The notes beneath the pieces were generated by a model that saw nothing but the letters and a program-made list of their open reading frames with translations, had not been told where the DNA came from and did no database searches. A program made the translations under genes and the position numbers. A stretch of 64,000 bases of DNA from Hydractinia symbiolongicarpus (Eukaryota > Cnidaria > Hydrozoa > Anthoathecata > Hydractiniidae), in assembly GCF_029227915.1 (NCBI RefSeq), contig NC_079877.1, positions 12,273,351 through 12,337,350 of the forward strand, in the 5' to 3' direction. Every line of letters starts with the position of its first letter. Positions within the stretch are counted from its first letter, which is position 1. This document shows, one piece after another, positions 25,015-37,639 of the stretch.

Positions 25015-26068
25015 CAGTCAGGGCACAGACATTGCGAGCTCGGTCTGTATTTTTGACCTCGGGCTTTGTACTTCACAGTACAACATCAAAACCGGTCAGT
25101 ATCTGTTTATAACTGCTTTCCTTTTATATGTGTTTTACAAACTTAAACTAACTACCTTAAATTGTTTAATCTTTGCGAATACCTTTTTTCGTGAATTTTG
25201 CAGAAAAAGAACTATCTGCGCGAAAATTCAGGAAAGGTCAATTCCCATATAATCATTTATATAGAAATAAACATATAAAAACATGTATATCACATACAAA
25301 GTTACTAGAAATGGTTTACTTACTAAAATTAAATACGGAAAACATTTTCCAGCATGAAAATGGATAATTTCGTTCTTACTCCAATGTCTTTTTCTCGTTA
25401 ACGTTTTAAACAGGCTTCGCGAGAAAAGATAACTAAATCAAAGGTGGATTGTTTGACATTTTGTCGAAAATGGTTTGAAACATTCTGGAATTTTATCTAA
25501 ACACCTTGTACAGTTTAAGCATTTGTCTTTTAATAAAAACAATGTTGTGTTAGAACTATCACATCTCTGTAGAACGAGGCTTAAGTATTACTTCCTTTTA
25601 AGTGTACTAAATGAAAGAGTGTTGTTTGAAATATGGTGCACTTGTCTTTGTTTGTTTCACCTGTGGCAACATGTCTACGTAGTGCTGTGGTGATCTGTTT
25701 TCATTTTATATGTTACGACTCAAATGTTTTCCTTGCGATGATTTGATTAAGTTTTTGTTACCTTTGTTATGCTACTCCCTTACTTTATGTGCAATAGCAT
25801 AATTAGTAGAATGATGTAAAGTCCAAGAACATTTTCCTCAGTAATAAAATAATTCAGTAAAACCAGTTTGTGACACTTACACACAGTACGGACACAATCA
25901 TACCAACCCGTCTTACAGAATATCAATGTCTTCGCTATTGCACATAAAGATTAAACAATTTAAGGTAGTTAGTTTAAGTTTGTAAAACTTAAACTAACTG
26001 TTTAAAAGGGCTTTTTATTTTACAATGCAACATCAAAACCGGTCTGTATCCGTTTTATTGCCTGACTG
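25015..26068. mobile_element. Element with CAGTCAGG ends and internal inverted/direct repeats
   Basis: The ends CAGTCAGGGCA and TGCCTGACTG are inverted. Inside, ACTTAAACTAACTACCTT with its flanks (about 25140-25180) is repeated inverted at 25945-25987, and AACATCAAAACCGGTC is repeated directly at 25082 and 26028. No ORF and no clear target duplication. It has the same first eight bases as the element at 12974. Confidence 0.5.
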
Positions 26069-26685
26069 CAACTTATCTGAAAATAAACATTCCTTTGTAA
26101 ACAAAAAATAACAAAGCTATTTTTTTAGTCCTATTCCTAAGCCACCAAGGAAGAATAAAAACGCATGTCAAATCGTCGGATTTTTTCATACTAACCGGGT
26201 TTTTTTGTCTCCTACTGCTAAACTTTTGGTTAGTTAGCCTATAGTGACTCACACAGGCGTATTATAATATAGTATTGCAAGAAGTTCAACACATCTATAA
26301 TACACACTTTAGAAATAAACAAAATAAAAAGTTCATACGTTTAGTAAGTTATTAAAACAGTAATACTAATACAACAAAAAATATAACTTTTTTAAACACA
26401 TAAAAACTTTAAACACAAAAACTCTCTGCCAAAATGCTGAAATTTGTTTTTAACATTTAGAATACTCAGTTAAGTGGTGACTCAGTTACTTGTTTGCTAG
26501 CACATGTAAAATAGGCGTAAAGAAAGCGCTCGTCTTTGGTAACGCAGGAGTCATAGTATTTACATTAGAAGCAATAAAAACATGTTACCAAAGCAATTAC
26601 AACGCTCACACTAGAAGACTAAAAAATATCCTTCGAAATCTTTATTTTCTTACCTCTTTCTAACTTACCTAAATGCTACTTGGAG
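26069..26685. other. No feature recognised
   Basis: AT-rich intergenic sequence between two mobile elements. I see nothing in it. Confidence 0.4.
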
Positions 26686-26689
26686 TTAA

Positions 26690-27567
26690 TAATATACCTG
26701 AGGGGGGGCAAAAAGTGCCCGCGGCCTTTTTGACTAGGCATAACTTTAGATACACATGTGATTAAGTGCTAAAATTTTGTAACTATTCATAACCTTTATT
26801 ATTGCTTCTGATGAAAAAAAAAATTTTCGGAAAATTTTTGTACTTTGCTGGGTTAATTTTTTGGAATTTCGAAAACCCTTGACATTCATGTAAGAATGTT
26901 ATAAGATGTTGTATTGAGTATATAATTATTTACTACATGTATGTTAGTTACTAAGTGGTAACCAAGGTGTTGCTAATGTGATATATGGTTACTAAGGACA
27001 AAAAGCAGACCAGATTTGAAGGAAATATCGATCCAGCAAATTGAAGTCATTTCCGATCCCAATGACGTCATTATATTGTTTTCCCTACCTCGATTATCTT
27101 TAAATGTCCTGTTCTACATATATGCCAAGTTTAATGACATGAGCATTAATATTTCTAGTAGAACGGGTCTTTTTATCTTTATCGTTAAAATAAGAATTTT
27201 TTTGCCGAAATGACGTACTTTTTTATCCCAATGACATCATTAAAATTACTTTTTTTATTTGAAACACATTTTTTTGGTATTCATGCCACAAATATACCAA
27301 GAACCAAGGTCATATTATTAGTAACACGCGAAAAATTAAAACGTACTGAAAAATTTGGAAAATGATTATTTTTCACATGTGTGACGTCATTTCTAATCCC
27401 TATGACGTCATCAAAATATTTTTTACCTGGTTTGAGTTTGTACTAAGACATTCTCCAATTGAGCCAAGTTTCATCACTTAAGCACAAGTGGTTCAGGATT
27501 TATGGCCAGCGGGCACTTTGTGCCCCCCGCAGGGTTACAAGGGTCAAAAAAGCTCAGGTATAATAGG
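26690..27567. mobile_element. TTAA-flanked MITE
   Basis: TTAA at 26686-26689 is followed by TAATATACCTGAG. At the right, CTCAGGTATAATAGG is followed by TTAA (27568-27571). Both ends carry a G/C-rich block containing AAGTGCCCGC. No ORF. It is related to 35730-36619. Confidence 0.65.
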
Positions 27568-27571
27568 TTAA

Positions 27572-28304
27572 CAGCTTAAAACAGGTTCTGATCGTTGGAA
27601 TCAGAGAGACTTCACCTTTGTCGTTACATTGGTACACTCGGACAGGGTAATGTGGCGGGCGAGAGACATATAAAAGGAGTATGTGACTGCATTATAAAAA
27701 CTTCTGCCAAAAATTGAACTTGGAACGCAGTACAAATCTTACTATCTTTTAAAGTATTAATTGCATGGATTAATTGTTGTATTTTATTGACATTTTGTAC
27801 CTACCTTCTAGCCTTACTTTTGCTAAATATTTTTAAAACGGAATGAAAAACGAAACGGAAAGAAGAATTTTACAATTATATTTGATTGTAAAGGAAGTTT
27901 AATTTTCAAAATTAATTCTACTGTATATAATATGAATTTTGCATCATACTTATTTGATATTTTTTCTTTTGTACTCACATTTTCCATTAAAATAAACGGC
28001 AAATCTTTCCATAGAATATTAGATAAAAAATCATGGAATTTAAAAATTGCTGATGGACGCTTAAGACCAAGCTTTGTCTTATCAAGGGCTACCGTGCATA
28101 CTGATGTTGTCTACAGCTTTTCTCTACCCTTCTTCTAAAGTTTCCTAGGATACAGACATAATAGTACTAATGGAACCCTACGTTGTAACCCTATCTTCCG
28201 AAAAATGCGAAAACAATAAGAATATATAGCACATAAAAATACGCACCCACTATGCTGAATATTAATTAGTAATTGTTTGCAAAACCCATCAATAGGAACA
28301 AACT
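27572..28304. other. 3' flank of unit B
   Basis: No gene is supported. It includes the presumed 3' UTR of B. The nearest minus-strand AATAAA is at about 27783, some 520 nt past the stop. Confidence 0.35.
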
Positions 28305-28532
28305 CTATATTTTCTTTGACTGATTGATTGTTTTAATTTCTGAACACTGTTTTAACTCATTGGCTGTTGTTGCTGATAGGTCAGCATAAACAGGTTCTTT
28401 TGCTTCTTTCAGTCGAAAACCTGTATAATGAGATTCTGATGTTGGAAAACCTTCATAATCCGTGTCACCACTATTTGCGGCGCTTATCTCTTCAGTTTTA
28501 TTATCTCGGCAATCTCTCCGATTACCTAGAAA

Positions 28533-30982
28533 CTAGTCGATTAGGCCCGTGGAAAAATCCACTTAGGCAGAAAAACAATTGAAAAGTTCTGTCATTTGAA
28601 TTTTGATGACATCAGCAAATATTTCAGTATATTAAATATGCCTTTTACTAAAAAAAATAATCTGAAAATGCATAAAAAGAAAGTATATATATAAGTCATA
28701 ATTTAACAAAAAAGTTCTTAAAATCTAACACAAAATATCAAATGTCAAATCGCATGAAATCCTCCTAACAAAACTTCAGACAAAATATGAAAAACAACGG
28801 CGTGCAAGGTGTAAAATCTAGTTAGTAGAAAGTTACAACATTGACAGTAACGACAACAATAATAATAATGTCAGAAATAACACATATCTCAAATATGTAT
28901 ACATCTTATTATGTGATTATGTTGAAAACCTTCAATATTTTAATCTGAAGTGTCGAAAAGAAAGGCTTGCAACAGTAAGCACAGATCTATGAAATAAGTT
29001 CTTTACGCATTTTAAACATTGTCTTTTCCCTAAATGCTTATACAACAATACAACCTGAACAATATCAAAAAGCCAAACTTAAACAAACACAAAACACCTA
29101 AAAACAAAAAGTTAAACTTTGAAAAATCATTTATTCGGTTGCATACCTTCCTCTCCCGCAAAAATATGCACAAAATGTAAAAATTAACCGGTTACAAAAC
29201 AATTTTTTGTCTAATGATCCGTACTGACTTTACCAAACATTTTAACCTGAAATGTCGAAAAAGCAATGAGCAAGGAGTAAATTTCAAATCAACAAAAATC
29301 ATTATTTTGAAAACATTGTATATATATATGGTCCTTCCTCACAAAAGTTTACAATAAATGTAGAACACAAAGGTTTATGAGGAGCAAATCAAAATATGAA
29401 CAAAAATCAGTTCAATTGGCATGTTCTATATTGTCTTCAGCCAAAAAATCTTCCACAAAATTGATATGAAACCCATCAAATTCAACTCAGAAAAAGCAGT
29501 CATTTAAGTGCATACAAAAATACAACTTGCAGAATATCAAATTATTATTTTTAGTATATATAATTGCATATGGTCCTCCCTCACAACAGTTAAATTTTTG
29601 CACAAAATTTGCAACACAAAATACAAATTCTAAATAATTCCTATGGTTTTCCTCAAAAGTTTAATCAAAATATAAAAGATGAGAGGTGAACGACAAAATC
29701 AAAGTTTGCAGAATTTAATTATTTTGGTATATATATGTCTATTGATATATGCCCTTTATAACAATAGTTCAATCCAAAATGTGAAAAAGAAAAACAGTTT
29801 GCTACAAAATCAGTTATTCTGATGATATTGCATACACTTTTTCTCCACAAAAGTGTAAAAAAAAAATGGTTGTAGGAAATACTTCTGATTCAACAAAAAT
29901 CAGTATTTGCATCTTGTACTCATTAAATATTACCCAAAATTTCAAAAAACTGTGATTTGGAACGCATCAAATTTATAAATAGAGAGGGATCAGTCATTTC
30001 GGTATGTTGTACAGAGTCCTGCTCGGTAAGAATTTATACAAAAAACACAAGTTTTTTCGGTGTTGTACTCCCTCAAAAATGTTGAAACTTTTCTTAATAA
30101 GACAAAATGTCATAAACAAAAACATTTTAGTCAGAAAATCTAGAACAACAAAAATCACTACACTTAAGGTACCAGAATTACTACATGTTAAATAAAAATC
30201 GTTTCATATTGCATGTAACCAATGTATATAAGTTTAGTTACACAAAATGTGAAAAATACATTATTTGCATACACAAATTGTGAAAAATACATTATTTGCT
30301 TAAAAACAGTCCTTAAACTCTTTATAAATATTATGTAATACTTCTTTAAAAGTTGTTGTGGCTTGTTAATTTAAGCTTAAAATGTCAATTAAAATAAGTT
30401 ACAGTCACATTCTTAGCAAAGACCACTAAGATTAGCTTACATGTAAAAAGCAACATAAAACTGAAGCTAAAATAAGGTAGCTACAGCAGCTAATAGCTGG
30501 TCACTTAAATATAAACTGGAGACTTTGCTAGGTATAAAGAACATGGCTACATATTTATAAAGTCCGAGCTAGCTAGCTATTAGGTTGTTGTTGGTGTGGT
30601 TGGTTTTATGATGGTAGCTAACAAACATGTCTCGCATCAATAATATCATCAAAACTGAAAAAAACATAAACAAACCTTACAGAAACCTTTCTATACTTCA
30701 TTTATATACCATGCCCCTTTTTAAATGCTTTTGTAAAGATTTATTTTGAAGGAAAGAGTAGAAATTGCTTAAAAAGAACAGCCATCTTTTTTGCAAACAC
30801 AATTTCCGTTACTTTGTGCTAGAACTTCATTTAACAAACCACATAAAACTCGCAGCTTTTCACGACAAAGAAGACATAATTTTTTCGGCGACTTCAAAGA
30901 GAATTTCGGCAACATCAAAGGAAAATGAAGACATCCACTTTGCCTGTTACAGACACACGGAACTGGCGTATTATTATATAGA
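28533..30982 (-). mobile_element. Non-autonomous Helitron in the last intron of unit B
   Basis: Read on the minus strand it begins TCTATATAATAATACGCC (30982 downwards) and ends with a GTGGATTTTTCCAC hairpin and CTAG (28536-28533). It is inserted between A (28532) and T (30983). These are diagnostic Helitron ends. It is 2450 bp with no Rep/helicase ORF. The interior has degenerate repeats with CCTTCCTCACAAAAG-like text and a 31-bp direct duplication at 30240-30301. Its end lies 7 nt from the unit B tail exon. Confidence 0.8.
30240..30301 (+). repeat. 31-bp tandem duplication inside Helitron
   Basis: Two copies of an ACACAAAxTGTGAAAAATAC unit with the following ATTATTTGC occur back to back, differing at a few bases. 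Confidence 0.75.
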
Positions 30983-31931
30983 TATGAATTGCTAAACCAA
31001 GGATTAAAATCTATTAGAAATCTATTCTTTCTTTAAAATAGGATGTTCTAACCTCTGAATTTTATAATTCCATAGGCGCATATGTTTGCTATTTGCGTGA
31101 CCAATAAGGTTATAATTATGGCTACCAACAACTTTTGTGTATATAACCTTCTTTCTAGATTAAACAGCTTAACTTTAACGCAGAAACTTTACATACAGTA
31201 AGACCTAAACTTCGCATATGAAAAAATTCTGTTTCGACATGTTAAAAAAAATTTGAAACTAAATCATGTACCTTCCAATAATGTAATTTTTTTACATGAA
31301 TTTGTGAAATTTGTGGGTAGCATGCGGGTGGTTGGACTAACATTGATTTTTTTCTTTTCACCAAATTTATCTTCGTATGAAGCCCAAATAACTACACTTG
31401 AAACATTAGGTAAGTTGCATACACTGTAATCTGCGTTACTTGTGTTAAAAATGTCACTTTTTCCTTCAGATTGTAAATGATAGAAAAGTGCACAATTCCC
31501 AGTTGCTTCGATTGTTCATGTACCGTTTATGCAATCGTTATCTTTGTAAAAGAATACTTTTTTGGATTTTGATAGGCGAAACTAAAAATAATATATAGAC
31601 ACTGCGACTTTCAAAAATAAACGCAGGGCGAAAAAAAATTAAGGTAGTCCTTACATGTTACATCAATTAATGCCTCTCCTGTGACCATTCCATTCTCACC
31701 AGCAGCATTGTAAACAATATTTGTTCCACAATCTTCCTGCGTAAGGACGCGTCGTGTTTCTTAAACATATCTATATCGCATGGATAAGATATTCGTGAGT
31801 GCATTCTTTTTGTAGTTTCCACGTTACAACAGGTTTTGGATTACCACAAACTTCCCCTGTGAAAGACATGTTATTTCCCTCCTGAACAGTGTAATTTGTA
31901 TTTAACGAAATCCCACAAACGTCAGGACCAA

Positions 31932-33691
31932 CTGAAATCGATGAAAAACACAACAAGTTCAGTTATATCTGCTTCAACGTCAACCATGTAGAAATATCAA
32001 TTCAGAGTGATAATAAAAAAGGCTGATATTTTAAATAAAATTATGTCGTGAAACTTATTTTAAACAACTAACTGTAACGCTACATAACATAACGGTAAAC
32101 ACTATGTCGAACAGCCATCTTCATCCCGGTTGGATCCTGGATTTTTTTGGGTAAAATATTTTATACAGACACAGCTCTTCATGATGTAAGTAAAGTGTCA
32201 CAACAAAAATATAGTTAACTTTTAAAATGACGTATGATAAAAATTTCTCTATTTTCAAGTATACTTTAAATTTCTACGCGTTATGGATGGTACTACGCTA
32301 GTGGATACTTACTAAAAATTGGTTGGATATGAAAAACATTTATTTTAATGTTGCAAGGCGGATAAAAAATAAAGTTACAACCGAAAGCTAGCTATTTTAA
32401 CGATATACTCAAAAAAGATCCATTTTTCGGGAAATAAAAACACTTTATTAAACTAAGTACAGACGTAGAATATTGAACTGGAAGTTGGTCAAGGTAAGGA
32501 AAACAACATATTATTTTATTGAAATTGATATATAGACCCACACGCCATTTTAAAACCAAGAATAATGACTGTCTTTTAAGGAATAACAATCTCTATTATT
32601 TACGATAATGGCTTTGGTTACAGAAACGCATTAACCGTCATAATTTATTCTTAACAAAACAAGTCCAATACATTTCGGTACATTGGAAGGTTATTTAGAT
32701 TGGAATACTTCTTACTAATTACTCCTAAGTTTGCCATTATACGCTCCTCTTAGGTTAATCATCGTTTGTGCAATTACCACACCCTTGGTAACAGCCTCGC
32801 GTAGTTCAGCAGTATGACGTTAAACAAAGACGCAAAATTAAAACCTTGACAGTAATAGTTGAATTACTGTAGCAGCTTATTTTCTTAACGGATAATTCAT
32901 ATAATAATTAGTAATGAAACAATTGCGTATTTATCATGGATAATGTTGCAACAGCCGGAAGGGCTTTAAAAACAGTTGAGAAAATTGAAGCGCCCATACA
33001 ACTTAATTCAAAATAATCTTAACGTAAAAAGGTTCCTGTGCGCGACATGAGTTATGAGCATTAATATCTCGCCTTTTAAACCCTGTTAACAGTGGGCGTG
33101 ATTTGTAATATAACCCTTATGAGAGGGAGAGAGTAAATTAGGAATTTTTATGCATAGGTCTTACAATGCGGCCTACTAGTAGAAAGTCATAACGTAAACA
33201 AATTGAAGTTAAAAAATTACACGGAATGTGGCACATGTCTCAAATAGACCATTCTCCTAGATTGACAACAAGTATTGGTTTATTTATAGTAGACATATTG
33301 ACTAAAGAGTAGAAAAAAGTATTTGATATTAAAAATAATTCTAATGATATCATTTAGATTAAGAATGAGATTGTATTTCTTACGATAAATGTAAAAAAGT
33401 TTTTCTCCAGTTAGTGATTAGAATCAGACATTCCGTCATTTCACTCGCTCTATATTTCACACAAATCTTGTCTGTATGTTATCAGCAGAAACCATATACT
33501 TCCTTAGCAATACGTTAGTAACCTATATAAGAAATGCAACATTTCAAAGCACAACCACTTTAAAAAGTTTGCGAAACTTTCACCCGTCCAAATACTGCAA
33601 TGACCGCTGCATATTATGTAGATTACAAATCTTTATTTATCTAAGTAAGTGTCTACAAACTTATGATGAAAATTAAAAACTGTTAACTTAC
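31932..33691. other. Intron 2 of unit B
   Basis: Non-coding. 32640-33260 is homologous to the Ig1-Ig2 intron of D (7770-8360) and of C (18430-18790): shared phrases include ACCACACCCTTGGTAAC and TTAATCATCGTTTGT. No insertion of its own was recognised. Confidence 0.5.
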
Positions 33692-34056
33692 CTACAACGT
33701 CTTTTATAACCACTGTTGCGTTTCTTGAATAAACATTTGAGTGTAATTTGAATACAACATCCAACTTAAAAGACTTCTTTTCATTGAATTGGATTCTCTT
33801 GACAGATAGTGTATATATGCCGTTTGACAAGCTCCCAGATAATCGATAATTAAACATTGTTTTACCAGCAGTTGTGATGGTTGATACTAAGACAGAGCTT
33901 CTGATTATTGATACATCAGGTGATCCAAGAAGATACACCATTACCCCAAATATTCGTTCTCCAGCATCAGAGACAACCCTCCAGCGCAATTGAGCAGTTT
34001 GATTATCTGGAACTTTCAAATTCGTTTTGATAGCTTCAACTGTGCCAGATATCACG

Positions 34057-35416
34057 GAAAGAAAGAAATATTGATTATGATATCCTTTTTGCACTACAAA
34101 TACATTAACAATCAATACCTTCATAATATGTACTTAAAAATTTGAAAAATTATGTGGAGATAATCTTGTTTTGACTAAATTTTTTTGCCATTTTATTGAA
34201 TTTAACGTGTTAAAATATTAAAAAAGAAACGAGAAAGTAAATAATATGATATATGAGAAATGAACATTAAAATTCACCGGCATCGGTAGCTTCCGCCATC
34301 TTTAACTGAGTTTATGCAACTATAATATTTCTTTTGACGTGCAATTATGTCAGTTTAAAATTTTGGCCGTCTTTATTTTAAGGGTGGTATTTGTGCCACC
34401 AAGTGGTTTCATCTTTATTAACTTTTGTGTTACATGACGCTTCTGTTGAAGATTAAGAAAGTTCTATATCTTTTATATTTTACACATAATAAGGCGCAAT
34501 GATCATTATTAACTGCATGTCAGACATTAAAAATAAAATTAAAACTTCTATGGCGGTTTTATTCTCCTTTTATAATAGTTAACGTGATAGAAGTATACTT
34601 GTGAAAGCAATATGTTCTTTAATACTTTTGTATATGTAAATAGAACAATAGACATAAAACTATCACCAGCAGCAATTATTTTTGGTTAAGACCATATTTT
34701 AGTTTCATTTGGTAGTAAAACACAAAAAAGAGCGAAGGATAATTCACACGAACATTGACTACATAAATTTTTTAATACTTTTTTTGTAAAATGTTGAAAA
34801 GAAATTTAAATCATTTTCTTAAAGAAAAATTATCTTATTGGCTAAAATGGTCATTGTGTATATTTGAAATACCCCGGTACACAAATATTTGAACTTTTGG
34901 TTCCACAGAAAAAACACAGGAGAAAAAAAACTAACTCATACACTACGTACATAGACTAATATAGTTGTATATACTACTACAACTTCAGGTAAGATTTCAG
35001 CAATAAACTCTATGTGTAAAATGACCCTATTTGAAGAACGAGTTTGTTCACATGCATTATGATGCCTAGCATAGGTTATCACTAAACATCAGGGTTTGCT
35101 CAAATATATTTTCGAACGAGGGTTTAAGAACAATGATTCTATTACACTGATTTTCCTCTGCGTGTTCTGATTGTCTTATACTTTTCACTCAAAATCAACG
35201 GTTTAATTAGTTTTGGTACTATGTCATTTGTAACAGCCACATCAGATACACGAATCGCTACAAAGAGCCATAAGGAACTACGCTCTGAAGTTTAGAAGTT
35301 ATTCTTCTTCCATAACTTTCTAATAAATCGTTAATATGTGTAGAGTATTGAACGTTGCCGAAGCAATATATCTCAAACTGAGAAAAGATAAAGTACAATT
35401 CTCACTGTAAACTTAC
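34057..35416. other. Intron 1 of unit B
   Basis: Non-coding. The parts near 34200-34400 and 35110-35400 correspond to the flanks around 23620-23790 and 23790-24110 in unit C (TACATCGGTAGCT-like text, AGAACAATGATTCTATTACA). Nothing else was seen. Confidence 0.45.
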
Positions 35417-35567
35417 CGCAGTCCAAATTAAAAAAACACAGAAATGCTTCTTGCTTACACCATCCAAGACAATCATCTTGTCTATAAAATATTGTATATA
35501 CTAGTTGATACACAAAGTAAGAACGTAAGAAAGTAAGATGTATCGTTGTAAGTGATAGTTTTGTTCC

Positions 35568-35620
35568 AATTACATCCAGTATGTTAACTGACTGTGATGC
35601 AATTAAGTCATTTTTAATTG
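35568..35620 (-). promoter_or_regulatory. Conserved upstream block of unit B
   Basis: Plus-strand ATTACATCCAGTATG, then TTAACTGACTGTGATGCAAT and TAAGTCATT, aligns with the blocks of A, C and P2, about 92-144 bp upstream of the B signal-exon ATG. Confidence 0.45.
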
Positions 35621-35729
35621 CCGTTTAAAGAAAAAGGAAAGAAACTGTTTCATTTTCACATTTCCTGGTAAAATATATGTATATACACGTTTGAAAGGGT
35701 GTATTCTATCCAATATTTTAGGGCATTAA

Positions 35730-36619
35730 CCCTATTTGTTATGGGGGAGGGCGGGGGGGGGGGGGGGGGGATAAAGTGCCTGCGGCATTTTCAAAGTCTC
35801 AAAACTTTTTAACTAATTGATAAAATTCCTTGAAATTTTGTGAGTTTTCCTAACTTTTTTTTTTTTCAAAATTTCTCCTGTCAATGTCCCTTTGTCTATT
35901 ATTGACAGGTTTTGCTGTAGTGCTAAAGATAAATGTTTATCAAACTAACAAGTTGCATAAATATGTGATTATGTATGTAATAGTGACAAAAAGTCATCAT
36001 ACAAGATTGAAATGCATACTGTGTAACTAGAGTATTGGTAATTTACAGACTGGAATATTGGTATTTTACTATTTCTCTATTTCCATTGTCATATGATGAC
36101 GTCATAGGTCATTTTGTCATATGTCAACCCAAATTGTCTTGATTGAATAGTTACTGACATAAGTGCTAATAGATATACCAAGTTTTCATCCATGACAGAT
36201 ACTAGCACTTAAGTTCTCAGATGTTGATTTTTCAAAAAAAAAATTTGAAGGTTTGGATTCTCATCAATTTTCAATTTATCCTTAGAGAAATCCTATGTCT
36301 TCATAACACCTGTAAATGTTCCAAATAATATCTTGCATTCTTATAATACTTATTTTATGATTAGTACTGTAAATAGTTTTAAAAAAGATAAAAAAAACGA
36401 GAATTTATATTTTCTTCGACCATTGTCTCATTATGACGTCAGCATTTCCTGTGATGACATGTCAACCCAAATATTTTGTCACAAATTAAGTCACAACATC
36501 TTGAGGCTTTTTTGTGCCAAGTTTCGTTACTTAAAACCAAACTCAACAAAAAGTACAGCCCACGGGTACCTTATGACCCCCCATACTTACAAGGGTCAAA
36601 AAACCCATACCAAATAGGG
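35730..36619. mobile_element. TTAA-type MITE with long G-run
   Basis: The left end TTAA + CCCTATTTG (35726-35738) is mirrored by CAAATAGGG at 36611-36619. The right target copy has changed to GTAA. It is about 890 bp with no ORF. It is related at its ends to the elements at 26690 and 52503. Confidence 0.65.
35742..35771 (+). repeat. G-run, possible quadruplex
   Basis: About 28 of 30 bases are G, with one C and one A near the start (GGGGGAGGGCGGG and on). It is prone to length error in assembly and could form G-quadruplex DNA. Confidence 0.8.
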
Positions 36620-36624
36620 GTAAA

Positions 36625-37639
36625 GAGATGGAAATAGATGCGCAATATTTACACCGCGTGGATTGTGGTCGATTCCACCACAACCAACTTTGTTGTGACT
36701 TATAAAACACGTCCTTGATTGGACTGAATCATAGTATTAACACCACAAGAATAAAATGAATAAGAAAACGAAAACTTACGGACTCTAGGACAGAAAGTAA
36801 TTAAAAATTAATATATATTATCTTATAAGGTACTGCGGTAACTGTGTCCGTCTGTTACTTTTGCTTTTTAATACTTTCCAACAACAAAAAAGTAACACGG
36901 TATTTTTTTTATTTTTTTGTTGACATTATCATTATAAAAATGTAGTTTATTCATTGCACTGTAGCTATGCGGTTTACAATTTGTTGGCCAGACATCTGGT
37001 AGATTCATCTTAAGATGGGGAAATTTTTGGAATCCTTAAGGATTGCGCAACATTCATCATTGGCAAGTCATATCCATTTTCACTTACTGACACGTTTGAA
37101 TGAACACATGGAATACACTTACGTCGACGGAGGGCGTTAATCTTATTGTGGTTTTATTATTTCACTGTAATTCACTAGGTAAGATTTTCCTTATTTATAG
37201 ATACAACTGTAGCTCATTTGAAATGCTTCTTAATGTAATCATAATTTTTGTAGCCATGTATGTTAAAAAGATTACATGCATGTCGAAGCGTTAAAAATGG
37301 AGTACGCAAGTTATTAGAGAATCTAATTGCAGGAATCCGTGTATTGTAATAAAATAAAGAAGAAGAAAAAGGTAACCCGTTATTTTGCAAATAATAAAAC
37401 AGTAGAGTTGAATAATAAATGTAATATAGGAAGTTAAGTGAAAAGATGTAAAGGAAAATCCCAATGAAACAAATAAAGAAGATAATTAAAACACTAGTAA
37501 TACACCTAAAGAAAAGCCACGCCACATTGCAAAAAACCACCAGTACTCTTAGAAGCGATAACTCTAATTGACCAACAGACAGCTAATTTTTAAGTTATGT
37601 TTCTAAAAGTATCTCACTTTGGTAAAAATTGAGGTATTG
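36625..37639. other. Intergenic sequence upstream of unit B
   Basis: No gene is supported. 36640-36900 is homologous to the 5' flanks of C (24430-24720) and A (51640-51850). The rest is AT-rich with no recognised element. Confidence 0.4.

Larger units (their letters stand above)
28305..35476 (-). pseudogene. Alr-like pseudogene B
   Basis: All six exons are recognisable: 35417-35476, 33692-34054, 31655-31931, 31272-31581, 31053-31154 and 28305-28525. The lesions are several. The signal exon is 60 nt, one base off the phase used by its sisters. The Ig1 acceptor is CG instead of AG (34055-34056). The Ig2 exon is 26 nt short relative to A and C, shifting frame, and has TAA in the Y-V-Y-K motif. 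The spacer has one extra base in an A run and TGA in place of the NGTW tryptophan. Ig1 itself is open (RLSGSLSNGIYTL, NATVVIKDVV), and the transmembrane and tail exons are intact. The tail keeps SHYTGF and VYADLS but has lost the last tyrosine. A Helitron fills the last intron. Confidence 0.85.

Noticed and set aside
37214-37540. 108-codon minus-strand frame
   Set aside because: Poly-F/Y/I translation of AT-rich DNA without recognisable motifs.
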